From: Macrothele yani
Lineage: Eukaryota; Arthropoda; Arachnida; Araneae; Macrothelidae
Direction: 5' to 3'
Assembly (NCBI GenBank): GCA_039090855.1
Contig: CM077006.1
Span: 50,539,336 to 50,603,335, forward strand
Length of the DNA stretch: 64,000 bases
The position numbers and the translations under genes were made by a program. The stretch's first letter is position 1. Each line of letters starts with the position of its first letter. Shown piece by piece: positions 1-11,680 of this stretch. Below the pieces are notes generated by a model, which saw nothing but the letters and a program-made list of their open reading frames with translations, made no database searches and was not told the DNA's origin.

Positions 1-2000
1 GGCTAGAATTGATGGTGGCATTAATAGGAGCTAGACTAACTGAATCTGTTGAAAGGCAACTGAAGCAGAGGTTTGATTTAACCTTACAATTTTGGACAGA
101 TTCCAGTACAGTTTTGCATTGGATAAAAGGAAATGCTGAAAAATGGAAGCCGTTTGTGCAAAATAGGATAAAAGAAATACAAAGGGAAGTCCGATCTGTT
201 ATATTGGACATACTGCCCAGGAAAAGAAAATCCTACAGATTTACTCACCAGAGGAGAGAAGATTGAAACCATCAAAGGTAATAGTCATTGGTGACATGGA
301 CCAGAATGGTTATTTAGAGAGGAAACATATTGGCCAAAATTACCAGCTGACTTGTCCACAGATGACAGTGCAAAGGAAGAAAGAAAACGAAAGAGTAAAG
401 AGACCCTTCAAGTAAGCTGTGTAACGGAAGGAGGGGGAACCCCTATTTTTGATATTAGAAAAAAACAGTGAATTGAAAAGGGTTCTTCATGTGACAGCAG
501 GGATTCTAAGATTCATACATAATGTTCGAAATAGACTCAAAAAGATCAGGAGTTCTGACAGTTGAAGAATTAAACTCAGCGGAAATTTATTGGGTTATGC
601 AACCCTACAGAGAGTGTTTTCCAAATGAAGTAAATGCTTTGAACTGTGAACAGGTCATTTCTTCCGATTCGAAAATCTACACGTTTAATCCATTTCTGGA
701 CGAAGATGGCATAATGAGAGTTGGAGGAAGACTACAGAATGCAGACTTAAACTACGACGAAGTTCATCTGACAGTAATTTTGTCAACCAATAGTTATTTG
801 TCAGATCTATTAATAAAAGCGAAGTCATATAAGGGTAGGACATGGTGGAGCTGCGGAGACTTTAGCACAAATCAGAGAAAGGTAAGTGGATTCTACGGGG
901 ACGGCAAAGAGTGAAAAGCGTTATACAGAGTTGTTTCATCTGTCGGAAATTTAAAACAAAACCTTTCAACCAAGATATGGCACCCTTACCACCGGACAGA
1001 TTAAAGGAAGTTTCTTCTTTTCAAATATGTGGAGTGGACTTTGCAGGACCATTATTCACAAAGAATGAAAATATTTACCTGTGCAGTTACTCGCATTGTG
1101 CATCTGGAATTGGTATCTGATTTAACAGCTTGCAACTTTCTGTTGGCATTTAGAAGATTTTTAGCGAGAAGAAGTATTTGTAAGACACTCTATTCAGACA
1201 ACGTACAAACATTTAAAAAGGTAAACTGAGATTTAACCAAACTGTGGAGCATGGTTACCGATCCAGAAAATTTAAGGTTTTATGAGGAAACCGGAATAAG
1301 ATGGAAGTATATTGTTGAAAAAGCTGCAAGGTAGGGTGGTTTTTGGGAGAGGTTCGTTCGCTCGATCAAAACATGCCTAAAACGGATACTGGGAAAAGCT
1401 TCCTTAACATATGAAGAATTGGAAACTACTCTTGTTGAAGTAGAAGCGATCCTGAATTCCCGTCCTTTGACATTTTTATACAGTGAGCCAGAACCAATCT
1501 CACCAGGACATTTCTTAATTGGAAGGAGATTGACAACAATTCCTGATGCGAAACCAAGTTCTAAGGAATCCAAAGGAAGTGACCTTACAAGGAAATACAA
1601 ATACAGAGCACTAGTTATGGAGAGACTGTGGAGAAGATGGCGACAAGAACATCTTCTGGAATTGAAGTCAGCCCACCAGTTGAAAATTGCCAAAAGAGGT
1701 TTAGAAGTGAAAAAGGATTCCATAGTTCATGTAAGAAATGAAAAATTACCTAAACTGATGTGGAAAACTAGTATCATTAGCCAAGTCCATGCGGGACACG
1801 ACGGAAAAGTACATTCATGTACTGTAAGACTGCATAACGGAACATTAAGCAAAAGACCAGATCAACACCTTTACCCTATGGAGCTGGACTTAGAAAAGAC
1901 TGAGCCCAATTCCTTGGGGCTGGAGGATGTTGGGACTATGCCGACAGAGGGCGCAGCGGAGGAGGCCAACAGCAGAGGTGAGAAAATTGTGGACATGTGA
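1..2000 (+). pseudogene. BEL/Pao-type LTR retrotransposon pol, decayed 3' part
   Basis: Remnant of a BEL/Pao pol polyprotein, cut by the left window edge. In order I see an RNase H segment (LQFWTDSSTVLHWIKG, about 85-135), a stretch like the region before the BEL integrase (MRVGGRLQNADL near 715), the zinc-binding part (CFICRKFKTKPF near 940), the integrase core (CGVDFAGPLF near 1030, then RIVHLELVSDLTACNF in another frame) and the C-terminal segment with ILNSRPLTF (1450) and RLHNGTLSKRPDQHLYPMEL (1830-1890), which is typical of Pao-group integrases. The pieces sit in different frames with stops between them, so no polyprotein can be made. The RT domain and gag lie outside the window. Family assignment is confident; the exact clade is not resolved. 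Confidence 0.85.
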
Positions 2001-2067
2001 AGATGCGTGGGAACCGATGGGAGAGGCCGCAGAGCTGATATGGCAAAGGCCGCAGAGTGAAAACTGA

Positions 2068-2222
2068 TGTTAACACTTATGACTCAAAAGACAAAACAAC
2101 GAAGTTTGTGTATGTGTATTTTATCTAATTCATATAAAATTATCTGCAATAAATTATGCTCATCAAACTCGGACCGACGACCCTCATTGGAATATGTTAA
2201 TGTGCATCAGACCCTGTAAACA
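2068..2222 (+). repeat. possible 3' LTR of the BEL/Pao relic
   Basis: A stretch just after the integrase end begins TGTTAAC and ends TGTAAACA, and holds an AATAAA at about 2149. TG...CA ends are usual for LTRs, but the 5' LTR is outside the window so identity cannot be tested. The true end may lie further right, before the SINE at 2479. Confidence 0.25.
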
Positions 2223-2478
2223 GAAGCAAAGAAGATATTGGAGTGCCGGAAAGCCCGTGCACGGACTCACGGAAGAGGTAAGAAGTTAAATATAAATACC
2301 TCTAATTACCGAAATTGAATTGAAACGCGAAAAGTATGGACAACGTCGTAAAAGTGCGAGAAGAACGGAGGAGAGCAAAGTGCTACCGGGAAACTATCTA
2401 TTATTGCTTTCTGAACTAGCTGTCGGCCGAGCGGACTGAACGTGGAAGTTTAGCCTCCAAATCTTTATACTTTTAATT

Positions 2479-2713
2479 TATTTTTTTTATTTTTATTTTT
2501 TTTTTAATTGGAGGTTTAACGACCACCATGAGCAACTCAATGGGCTATAAGCAGTCGCCCGTCCCTAATTTAGGGTCACTGGTTCCAGGGAAGGGAAAGA
2601 ACCAGTGCCGTAAGACAAACACAACATCCATGCCTCACCGGGATTCGAACCCGGACCCCGTTCAGACGAATGATCAGAGGCCATCGCTTAGACCACTGCG
2701 CCACCGGGGCGGC
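2479..2713 (-). mobile_element. SINE-1 (tRNA-derived SINE)
   Basis: Full-length copy on the minus strand. Read on that strand it starts GCCGCCCCGGTGGCGCAG, has an A box around TGGCGCAGTGGTCTAAG and a B box GGTTCGAATCC, then an unrelated body, and ends TTAAACCTCCAAT plus poly(A). A perfect 12-bp TSD, ATACTTTTAATT, flanks it at 2467-2478 and 2714-2725. The tRNA-like head fits a tRNA-Leu or tRNA-Ser origin (inference). Short open frames across such copies are artefacts of the repeat, not genes. Confidence 0.93.
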
Positions 2714-2725
2714 ATACTTTTAATT

Positions 2726-3548
2726 AGTTCTCAACTTTGTGCTAGTCAATCTACCTTGTTTACATACAGCCTGCTCACACACAGGATCAAGTAGCAAAGA
2801 AAGTAACTCCAGCACTAAAGAAAGTCAATAAAAACAATAACATATGCCAAAAAAAGGAATCCTACACACTTATTGATTTACTATTTTTTTCCCTTGAATG
2901 GTATTTAAAAAACCAGGGACAAAATAGAAATTTTATTTTGATTTGATATGGAAGAGATTTTTTTCTTTTTTCATATTTCATGATGCTACTTTATTCCTTC
3001 CATTTTAATTAAAATTAAATCAAGTGGGTCAAAATGCTACAGTATGTATGTACAATGAAATAAAAACTTCCAACATTTGGTCACTCTAATGTTATAACAC
3101 TGAATCTGTAGTGACTTCCAAATCAATCTGTATAAACTCGTTAAAATAAGAAAATACTAGCTGTCCACAACAAAAAAAGCCCCAAAAGATGCAAAGAAAG
3201 AGTAGCTTCACATAAAAAATGTGAAAAAAACAAACAAAACCTATTGATCATTCTGCATTTTCCTCCGTATAAAAGAATCTCCAGTTCTGCTTCATAAAAA
3301 CTGGCATTGCTTGTGTATTGAAATTATAATAAAAAATATCTTTGCATGAAATTTATGCAGAGCTACTTCCTTTGCCCTTTAATATTGAGTGTGAGCAAGC
3401 TGTATGTAAACACGGTGGACTAGAAAAAGTGAAATTGGAAACTACTTAAAAATGGGTATTCAGAAATCCACCTGAAATTCAAAAAATATAATACCCCAAC
3501 AACAATTTCAGAAGAAATCTAATCCTGCGACTTAACAGAACATCATTA
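2726..3548. other. AT-rich noncoding DNA
   Basis: No supported gene or repeat family. Homopolymer-rich and AT-rich. If the minus-strand exon candidate at 4183-4260 is real, this could be its 3' UTR, but nothing here proves it. Confidence 0.4.
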
Positions 3549-3559
3549 CGTTCAACTTT

Positions 3560-3776
3560 TTTTTTTTTTATTGTAGGTTTAACGACCACTGTGAGCAACT
3601 CAATGGGCTATAAGCAGTCGCCCATCCCTAATTTAGGGTCACTGGTTCCAGGGAAGGGAGAGAGCCAGTGCCGTAAGACAAACACAACATCCATGCCTCA
3701 CCGGGATTCGAACCCGGACCCCGTTCGGACGAATGACCAGAGGCCATCGCTTAGACCACTGCGCCACCGGGGCGGC
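3560..3776 (-). mobile_element. SINE-1
   Basis: Full-length minus-strand copy with intact tRNA-like head (ends GGGGCGGC on the plus strand) and poly(T) at the left. Perfect 11-bp TSD CGTTCAACTTT at 3549-3559 and 3777-3787. Confidence 0.93.
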
Positions 3777-3899
3777 CGTTCAACTTTCATTTAAAAACTG
3801 AAATAGACTAATACACCCTTACAACATGAAAATTAGGTATTGTAGAAGCAGTGTTCTTAGGTACTGTAGAAGCACTTTTCTTTGCTACGGCAAGATATA

Positions 3900-4123
3900 T
3901 ATATATATATATATTTTTTTTTTAATTAGAGATTTAACGACCACCATGAGCAACTCAGTGGGCTATAAGCAGTCGCCCGTCCCTAATTTAGGGTCACTGG
4001 TTCCAGGGAAGGGAGAGAGCACTGTAAGACAAACACAACATCCATGCCTCACCGGGATTCGAAACCGGACAAATGACTAGAAGTCATCGCTTAGACCACT
4101 CACTGCACCACCGGGGCAGCATA
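3900..4123 (-). mobile_element. SINE-1, diverged
   Basis: Minus-strand copy with a (TA)n run beside its poly(T), losses in the middle of the tRNA-like part and a short duplication (ACTCACTGC) in the head. Imperfect 10-bp TSD GCAAGATATA / GCAAGACATA at 3890-3899 and 4124-4133. Older than its two left-hand neighbours by divergence. Confidence 0.85.
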
Positions 4124-4182
4124 GCAAGACATAAAACTTTGGAAAACTTCATACTTTTACCACAAAGTCCTCAATTTTTCAA

Positions 4183-4260
4183 CTAAATATTTTCTTTATC
4201 ATCTAGGGGAGTAATGGTGTCCTGCCCTTTTGTGAGGGACTCCAGTACTACAGCACTCCC
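4183..4260 (-). CDS. candidate terminal exon of an unrecognised host gene
   Basis: Read on the minus strand, an AG acceptor (TGGTCTCTAG) is followed by 26 in-phase codons including the stop: GSAVVLESLTKGQDTITPL then DDKENI and TAG. The peptide is hydrophilic, not repeat-derived, and ends like a soluble cellular protein. Against it, the pyrimidine tract before the AG is weak, the exon is short, and no upstream exon is visible in the window. If real, the gene runs in from higher coordinates and the SINEs at 2479-4123 lie in its 3' UTR. I do not recognise the protein. Confidence 0.22.
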   Translation of the reverse strand, partial: GSAVVLESLTKGQDTITPLDDKENI

Positions 4261-5904
4261 CTAGAGACCATCACTGGATAGTTCTAAATCCGATGCAAAG
4301 TGTAAAATTTACTTTTCCAGATTCCTCATACTATCATAGATGGCTTTTGCTATATTTGAGATTACAATAAACTTTATAATTTTGATTACTGTATACACAT
4401 TTCTGTTCTTATAGCATTTCATTCGCTATACACACACTCTTGCTATTCTGGATTTGAAGCATGAAAATAATTTTTTTTAAAGAAAATCTGTTAGGTGAAC
4501 GACTTTTTTAAATTTCAAAAATAGTCCCTATTTCAATTATTCAGATAACTTTGTGTTCAAGTGAGTCATAGCTCACTTTCTCTTGAATTCTGAAAAAAAA
4601 TAATTAAAAGGAAAAAAGTTTTTAAAAGACTACTCATTGTTCCCTGGTTCCCTTTCCTTTTTAAGAAGAATTGCGTTGTTTAGGAAAACACATTTCATCT
4701 ACAAGATGGAAAACCGATGTTTCATCAAAATACATATGTAATTTATTACATTTATTTACACAGAAAAACCCTAGCAAAATACATTTTAATCTTAGAAATG
4801 ACTCAGTGTCTCAACGACAAATGATTTTACACTGTATATAATACGATAGCTCTCCGTAAATTATATTTAGGATGAAGAATGGAATTTCTACACAGGTCAC
4901 TAACATATCGTTAAAGAAAAAGTGACTATATTAAAGAATATGAAAGCTAACGTGTTTGTCGGCCATATTTTGAACATTTTTCCTGTGAAAATTCAACTGC
5001 AACATATTCTGTCTGTATTTTGATACCCGATCTACCTTAAAAATGAAGTTAATGAACTCCAACTGCCGAGCCACAGAGTTCACTTAAAGTCAAAAGTGCA
5101 ATCAACTCTGTTAATTGTTATGTCATGGACCCCAAAACATGATACAAGTAAGCAATACACGCGTGCGAAAAGCTTCCAGATAAACAACAACATATTTGAA
5201 AAGTGAAAACTTACTCCTCTCCATGTCACCCATCTGTCTGTTATCTTTTAAGAAACAAACATGTAAAATTTATAGGGAAAGTACAAGGGAAATGAAGCAA
5301 CCTCGAGACAAGAGTCGAAGACACATCTGTCGTCTGAACAGCTGCCGTTCACGAAATAAAAACTTTCAACAATAAAGGGGTTCGCTCAATACACCGGAAA
5401 CATAAAAAAACTACCCGCACAGACAGCTGAGGTTATCAAAAAATAAATAATGAAAACAGAAATCGCAGTTAAAAACGGAGGTTTCGCAATATATTTTTAT
5501 TTCACATATACATCATGATTTGCATAGATATTATCTATAAAAAATTATTCTAAAGTACAGGCAGAATGAAAGTTAACCTGTTGAGTGGTGTAAAGAAAAC
5601 ATCATAGCCAGTAAATAAACAAACAAAATTAAGCACATTAATTTAGCATAGTTTCCACATTTAAAAATATTTTACGAGGGCATTCGTGCATGAGACGTTG
5701 AAGCTCTTATTGTTAATATTCTTATAGAAGAAGGGCCACTTGTAGCATGAGAGGTTTTGTAGCATATTTTGTAAAAGTTTGAATGAAAGCTAATTAATGT
5801 AGAAATGATAGCTACAATGTTACAAATCGTTGATTGCACACATTGTAAAGTTTTGCAGAAATAAAAAATCAATGTTAAGTCAAACTGAATTTTTATTTCT
5901 TCTT
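4261..5904. other. AT-rich noncoding DNA
   Basis: No supported gene, RNA or recognisable transposon. Scattered short open frames have no protein-like composition. Confidence 0.4.
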
Positions 5905-5952
5905 GTTGACCGCAGATTCGCTGTTCTGTGACCCAAAACTACTGCGGTCAAC
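5905..5952. repeat. short perfect inverted repeat
   Basis: GTTGACCGCAG at 5905-5915 is mirrored by CTGCGGTCAAC at 5942-5952 with a 26-nt loop. It may be the end of a small MITE or a chance hairpin; no TSD is evident. Confidence 0.5.
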
Positions 5953-5982
5953 AAAAAGTCGAATGTCACGTGACCGCAAATG

Positions 5983-6200
5983 ATTTGTTTTTTATTGCGG
6001 AGTTTAACGACCACCGTGAGCAACTCAATGGGCTATAAGCAGTTGCCCGTCACTAATTTACGGCCACTGACTCCAGGGAAGGAAGAGAGTCAGTGCCATA
6101 AGACAAAAACGACATCCATGCCTTACTGGATTCGAACCCGGACTCATCTCGGACGAATGATCAGAAGCCAGAGCTTAGACCACTGCGAACCCGGGGCGGC
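5983..6200 (-). mobile_element. SINE-1, diverged
   Basis: Minus-strand copy with several substitutions in the body and a damaged A-box region (CGAACCCGGGG). Perfect 12-bp TSD TGACCGCAAATG at 5971-5982 and 6201-6212. Confidence 0.9.
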
Positions 6201-6219
6201 TGACCGCAAATGGAACATT

Positions 6220-6529
6220 GCTGCCCGTGGAGCAGTGGTCTAAAAGAGCTGGCTTTTTTTTTTTTTTTTTTTTTTTTTTTGATTGGAGGTTTAACGACCA
6301 CCGTGAGCAACTCAATGGGCTATAAGCAGTCGCCCGTCCCTAATTTAGGGTCACTGGTTCCAGGGAAGGGAGAGAGCCAGTGCCGTAAGACAAACACAAC
6401 ATCCATGCCTGACCGGGATTCGAACCCGGACCCCTTACGGACGAATGATCAGAGTCCAGCGCCTTAGACCACTGCGCCACCGGGGCGGCAAGAGCTGGCT
6501 TCAGACCATTCATCCGATATGGGTCAAGG
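6220..6529 (+). mobile_element. old SINE-1 head, split by two later insertions
   Basis: GCTGCCCGTGGAGCAGTGGT at 6220 is the tRNA-like head of an old plus-strand SINE-1. It reads into the SINE at 6255-6489, resumes at 6501 with the segment before the B box (GACCATTCATCCGATATGGG), and is cut again at 6530 by a hAT element. It resumes at 10870 (GTCAAGGTTCAAACGCGGTG). This nesting fixes the relative ages of three elements. Confidence 0.75.
6255..6489 (-). mobile_element. SINE-1, subfamily B
   Basis: Minus-strand full-length copy with a ~28-nt poly(T). Perfect 11-bp TSD AAGAGCTGGCT at 6244-6254 and 6490-6500, inside an older SINE head. It carries the diagnostic bases GTCAGGC, CGTAAGGGG and TAAGGCG shared with the copies at 37332 and 50635, whereas other copies read GTGAGGC and CGAACGGGG. 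Confidence 0.93.
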
Positions 6530-9500
6530 CAGAGCCGTAGCGAGGAGGGGGGGGCAGCAGGGGCGGTAGCCCTGGAGGGGAGGCCCCATCGAGACGTAGA
6601 TTTTTTTATATAAATGTAAAAAATGTGAAATCAATTTATACGCGTAATTAAAAAAATGTATAAAATTTAAACTTCTTTATGCTTTAAGAATAAAATGGCG
6701 ACCAGATGAAACCTAAATTAAAGGAGAACTCCAATCGTCCGAACGCCAAATATTCGGATCGATTTGGCTTGGGTGTGACAGTACATTTTAGTTGCTATGT
6801 TTATGAAACATTTGAGACGCGCGCGCAGCGGCTAGTGTAGGCCAGGACTTTAGAAGGGAAGGGCTAGTACGCCCCTTTGAAGTACTGAACACCGACCCGT
6901 ATCTGAAAGGTTGGGTTTAATGGGTAGTGTACTTGTTTCTACGTCATCACGCTGGCCTTCTGGCTCAGCTCAGTTCCCTCCAGGACAGAACTTCCCTCTG
7001 TTATGACGGTGTTTTACGCCAGGACTTTTTCTTGGTGTATCATATTTGTTTCACGTTGTATTTTATTTAAGTTGAACACTGAAAACCCAAACTGATGCTC
7101 TTAGTGAGAAGAAACAGATTTTAAAATGGACACCAGAAGACATATCAAGATGCATTGTAATTCCAGCACTTTACCTCAAATCATATGATTTTTGATTTTG
7201 AGATCATAAAAGTATATTTGCTATATTAAGCAAAATACTTTTTAAAGAAAGAGCATGCATAACAGAAAATGTTCATTTAAAATTATCCAATTTATACTAT
7301 AACATCAATGTTTTCCAATTTTTAGGCCCTCAAAAATCATGAACTTTTGTTTTCTAAACAGATAATTTTTTATATTTGAGTGCGCCTTTCAGTAGATGAC
7401 ACACTGTAATCGAGTAAATACGGTAGTAACTTTGACTGAAAGCGCCTTTCATGTGGTGCTCTGACACAAAGCTCCCAGGCTTTTGGCCAGTGCAGGTACG
7501 TCATCGACCACGGCTGCATGTCTCAGGGGGTGAAATGTAGGCGACGGGTGTTGTGACCTTCATGGCCTCCTCTGTCCATGATCCATCACTCCTTACGTGT
7601 ATTGAGAACGAATGACGGATGCCGACGATTCTTCGACAGGGAAGCCTACAGTGCGCATGCGCGGAACAAACATTACTCAGTTAAGGTTGCGACAGTTAAA
7701 ATGCAATGTTTGCCGTGACACTGTGACGACATTTGTTTGCTTAACGTTGTCTGTATAGCTTGATTGATTGAGTAGCGCGCTGAATTAGTGCACTGTGCCA
7801 CGTGACGTGCGTGTGTGTGTCGAAATGGGACCTACAAAGTTGTCTGGAGCACAAGGCAGAAAACGAAAAATACAACAAGGGGCGGAAAACGCAATCCAAG
7901 CCAAGCAGTGGCAAAAACTGAGATGGGTAAAGAAGGTGGATCCCTCAACCGCTGCGCTCCCACTACAGCAAGTGATTGAAAGTAAGCCATCTACATCAAC
8001 ACTTTTAGAAAATGAAAACGTTACTGAAGTAACTGAGAATTTAACTGGTAGTGCTAGTGTGCATTCAGATGATTCTACACCTTATTTTAACCCGTCCTTT
8101 CCAACATCGAGTCCTTATGAAGGCGTACAGGAACAGGATTTGGAAGATGAACAAACCAAAATTCAACTTAATTTTAATGATCCCACAACATGGCCTGATT
8201 TGAATGATCATGTGAGCAGTTTGTTAGTTGAACACGGTCCAGAACAAAATAAAAATGATAATTTTCTTTTATCAATTAATGCAGAAAAAAGGCATTTTAC
8301 AGGAAATTGGTTCCACAAAAAAACTTTTGAATGGAGAAAATGTAGAGCGGGATTGGTTAATTTACAGTGAAGCAACAAAAGTTATTTATTGTTTCCCTTG
8401 CATGCTATTTGGAAAGCATTTGAAATCACGTTTGGCAAATCCAAAAGTGGGATTTTCTGAGTGGAAAATATTACACCCTCGAATTCCAGAGCATGAAAAT
8501 TCTGTAGAGCACCGTGAGTGCTATGTTTCCTGGAAAAGCTTTGAAAAAAGGATTAAAGAGGGCTGTGCAATTAATACTGAACTACAGCAAATGATTACAA
8601 AAGAAAAAGAGAAATGGCGGCACATTCTCAGAATCATTGTCGATTGCATTTTGTTTTGTTCAGTCAACAACTTGGCCTCTTGAGGTTCGTGTACAAAGAT
8701 AGGTGAAGACAAATGAGGAATTTTTTTACATTTGCTAGAGTTTGTTTCTCATAATGATAAACAGCTAAAAGAGTATATTACCATAGCCAAAGAAAAACCA
8801 GGAATTCCAAATTACCTTTCCCCAACAATTCAAAACGAGTTCATCAATTTAATAGGTGACACTGTACGCCAAGAAATACTAAAAGACATAAGAGACGCAA
8901 AATATTTCTCAATTTCATTTGATTGTACACCAGATGTAGCCCATCAGGAACAAATGTGCTAGATTATTAGGTACGTGAAAGTTTCAGAGGATGTTTGCTC
9001 TATTGAAGAAAATTTCATCGATTTCATAAAAACTACTGAAACGACTGGGGCTGGTTTAACCGAAGAAATTCTACAAAAAATAGAAGCCGATGGGCTTGAC
9101 ATTCGTAATTGCCGAGGGCAAGCATACGATAATGATTCAAACATGGCGGGGAAGTATTCAGGAGTCCAGGCCCGTATACAAGCAATTTGCAGCCATGCAC
9201 GTTTTATGCCATGTGCTGCTCATTCATTGAACTTGGTTGGTGTTTACCCTGCTGGAGTCTCTTCAGATATTATCACATTTTTTGGCACAGTGCAAGAACT
9301 GTACAAAATATTTGCTCACAATGTCAAAATGTGGGAAATATTATCCAACAAACTTTCTACCACTCTCAAGCGTCACTGTGATACAAGATGGGCATCCAAA
9401 TACTCTGCTGTTCATGCACTTTATTCACAGCTTGATAAAGTCCTCGAAGCCTTAGAGGAAATTTCTGACAACCCTCAATTCCATGATGACTGTTTATCAG

Positions 9501-10869
9501 TGGTTAAAAATCTTCTGAAACAAATTAATTATAAGTTTGTTTGTTACTCTTTTATGTGGGACAAAATACTAAATCAGATCTCCCGCGTGAATGAACAACT
9601 ACAACGCAAAGATGCGACCGTGGACCGTGCAGTTAGTCACTTGACAGGATTGAAAGCTGCTTTACAAGACATCTGGGATACATGGATTGATGTTATACTG
9701 TGCGAAGCATCGGACATCTGTGCCGCAACATTTCTTGAAGGTTTCTTCGAGGAGAAAAGGGCAAGGAAAAGGAAACGACTGACATTGGAAGAAAGTGAGG
9801 ACACTGTTTTGACAGGAAAACAAAGGTTCAATATGGACTTTTAAGCTGTTTTGGACAAAGTCTTAGAACAAATGGAATGGCGTTATAAATGTTTGATTGA
9901 AGTGTTAGCTGACTTTAATTTCTTAACGGGCAAGTCTTTGCAATCTATGACCGCAGAAGAGTTAAAGGTTAGTGCAATGCGCTTAGCAAATAAATATGAT
10001 AAGGATCTGGATGCTACTGAAATAGAGGGGGAAATAGCTAGTTTTAAGTTTCAGGCCACTTCTTTATTTTAAAAAAATCAGGATTTTTCAAAAGCAACCT
10101 CTCTTGACTTATTAAATTTTATCCACCAAATGTCTCTTGCTACATCTTATCCAAACTTAGTAATTGCTTTCAGATTATTCTTAACATTACCAATTACTAA
10201 TGCGTCTAGTGAACGAGGTTTTAGTAAGCTGAAAATAATAAAAAATTACTTAAGGTCATCAATGGGACAAGAGAGGTTAACGCACCTGGCAATTCTGTCA
10301 ATAGAAAAAGATATTGCTAAAACTATTAATTATGATCAAATAATAAATGATATTGCTGCTGTTAAAGCTCGAAAGGTACATTTGCAAATACAAAATCATT
10401 CTGTTAAGGCTTAAGCATAATTTTAAACAAATGCTACTTGTATTTATTTTTTCAGTTGTTCATAAGCACTTGAGGTAGCAATTAATTATAAATAAAAAGT
10501 ATTCTTCGATCAAACTATGTTCAATCTTTTTTCTTTCTTCAACAATCCCTATTGAAGCTCACATAGTCACCACAGGCTATTGAATAGGATTATCAATATA
10601 AGTTATTTTTTTAAATATTATATTATGAGCAATATTTTATACAAAAAATTTACATTTTATTACTATTTCGTACAATTAGCAAATTATATACGGGACAATA
10701 ATTGCAAATAACAATAAAAATCGCAATATTTTTTTATACAGGTATTGTACTATATCTGCAAACAGGTATATAATAAATCTGACACCATCGCCTGTTCCAG
10801 TTAGACTGGGGCAGGGGGCGCCAATTTTATTGCTTGCCCCAGGCGCCAATACCTCTAGCTACGGCCCTG
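6530..10869 (+). mobile_element. hAT DNA transposon (hAT-A), autonomous-type but dead
   Basis: The left end reads CAGAGCCGTAGCGAGG and the complement of the right end CAGGGCCGTAGCTAGAGG, i.e. hAT-like terminal inverted repeats. GTCAAGG occurs directly outside both ends; an 8-bp GGTCAAGG TSD results if one G at the right junction is shared or lost. The flanks rejoin into a single SINE-1 sequence, which confirms the boundaries. The interior holds one damaged transposase (7795-10414). GGCGCC-containing subterminal repeats lie near 10819-10850. Confidence 0.9.
7795..10414 (+). pseudogene. hAT transposase (TTF-type zinc finger, DUF4371-like), broken
   Basis: A cut-and-paste transposase with hAT-family architecture. 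The N-terminus (MGPTKLSGAQGRKRK, from the ATG at 7825) has the lysine/arginine-rich start common in this group. Next comes a TTF-like zinc-binding segment (CFPCMLF near 8395 with HPRIPEHENSVEH), then the RNase H-like core (FSISFDCTPDVAHQEQMC, near 8905-8960; GQAYDNDSNMAGKYSGVQ and CAAHSLNLV, 9115-9240; RWASKYSAVHAL, 9390) and the C-terminal dimerisation region (TNASSERGFSKLKIIKNYLR, near 10200). One frameshift lies at about 8300-8350. In-frame stops follow in the downstream frame at about 8681, 8732, 8960, 9842 and 10070. It cannot encode an active enzyme. Confidence 0.9.
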
Positions 10870-10906
10870 GTCAAGGTTCAAACGCGGTGAGCACAAACAA
10901 GGCCGA

Positions 10907-11131
10907 GGTCACCCCGGTAGCGCAGTGGTCTAAGCGATGGCTTATGACCATTCGCCGGAGTTGGGTCTGCGCTCGAATCCCGGTGAGGCATGGATGTTGT
11001 GTTCGTCTTATGGTGCTGGCTCTCTCCCTTCCCTGGAACCAGCGGCCCTAAATTAGGGACGGGCGACTACTTGTAGCCCATTAAGTTGCTCACGGTGGTC
11101 GTTAAACCTTCAATAAAAAAACAAAAAAAAC
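10907..11131 (+). mobile_element. SINE-1
   Basis: Plus-strand copy (CCCCGGTAGCGCAGTGGTCT, B box variant CTCGAATCCCGG, A-rich tail). Flanked by CAAGGCCGA (10898-10906) and CAGGGCCGA (11132-11140), one mismatch. Inserted beside the right-hand remnant of the old SINE split by hAT-A. Confidence 0.9.
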
Positions 11132-11143
11132 CAGGGCCGACTA

Positions 11144-11381
11144 GAAAATACAAGGCCATGACATTAGAGAGATGAGTTACCTCCGTTCGGGGTGTCACTC
11201 TCATGTTGCATGGCCTGATACGTGTGTGTGTTGGACGTCCTACGCGACGGCGCTGGAAACCAAAAGAAAGCTTTGGTTTCTATGTGACGTCACTAAAAGA
11301 GGGAACTAATCTCTCTAATGTAAAGATGGAACTAATCTCTCTAATGTAAATAGGGAACTAATGTCATGGCCTTGTGTTTTC
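11144..11381. mobile_element. TA-flanked MITE (Tc1/mariner-like)
   Basis: Terminal inverted repeats of about 27 bp: CTAGAAAATACAAGGCCATG at 11141 mirrored by CATGGCCTTGTGTTTTCTAG ending at 11384, one mismatch. A TA lies at both boundaries (11142-11143, 11382-11383), consistent with a Tc1/mariner-type TSD. No coding capacity. The interior carries tandem copies of GGAACTAATCTCTCTAATG at about 11300-11360. Confidence 0.8.
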
Positions 11382-11387
11382 TAGACG

Positions 11388-11540
11388 GCCTAGGTTCAAA
11401 TCCATCTTGTGTTTATCATACGGTACTAGCTCTCTCCCTTTCTAGGAACCAATGGCCCTAGATTAAGAACGGGTGACTACTTACAGCTCACCGAGTTACT
11501 CATGATGTTCATTAAACCTTCAAACAAACAAACAAACAAA
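11388..11540 (+). mobile_element. old SINE-1 3' part
   Basis: Diverged SINE-1 body starting at the B-box region (TAGGTTCAAATCC) with part of the following body deleted, through TTCATTAAACCTTCAA and a (CAAA)n tail. It probably belongs to the same old insertion as the pieces at 6220 and 10870, but that link is inference. Confidence 0.65.
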
Positions 11541-11680
11541 TAGAACATGACTGAGGTGCCATTAGTCCTGTTGAGCTAAGCCACAGCACAGTGAAACTGC
11601 GGTCAGGCTCGGTCCTAAGTAAAATTACTGAGATTGTGACAGAACTAAAAGTGCCCACTAAATAGGGTAAAATCCGAAAG

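Noticed and set aside
3591..3794. Recurring small open frames reading MSNSMGYKQSPVPNLGSLVP in many places on both strands
   Set aside because: They are translations of the SINE-1 body and tRNA-like head; each lies wholly within a SINE with a TSD.
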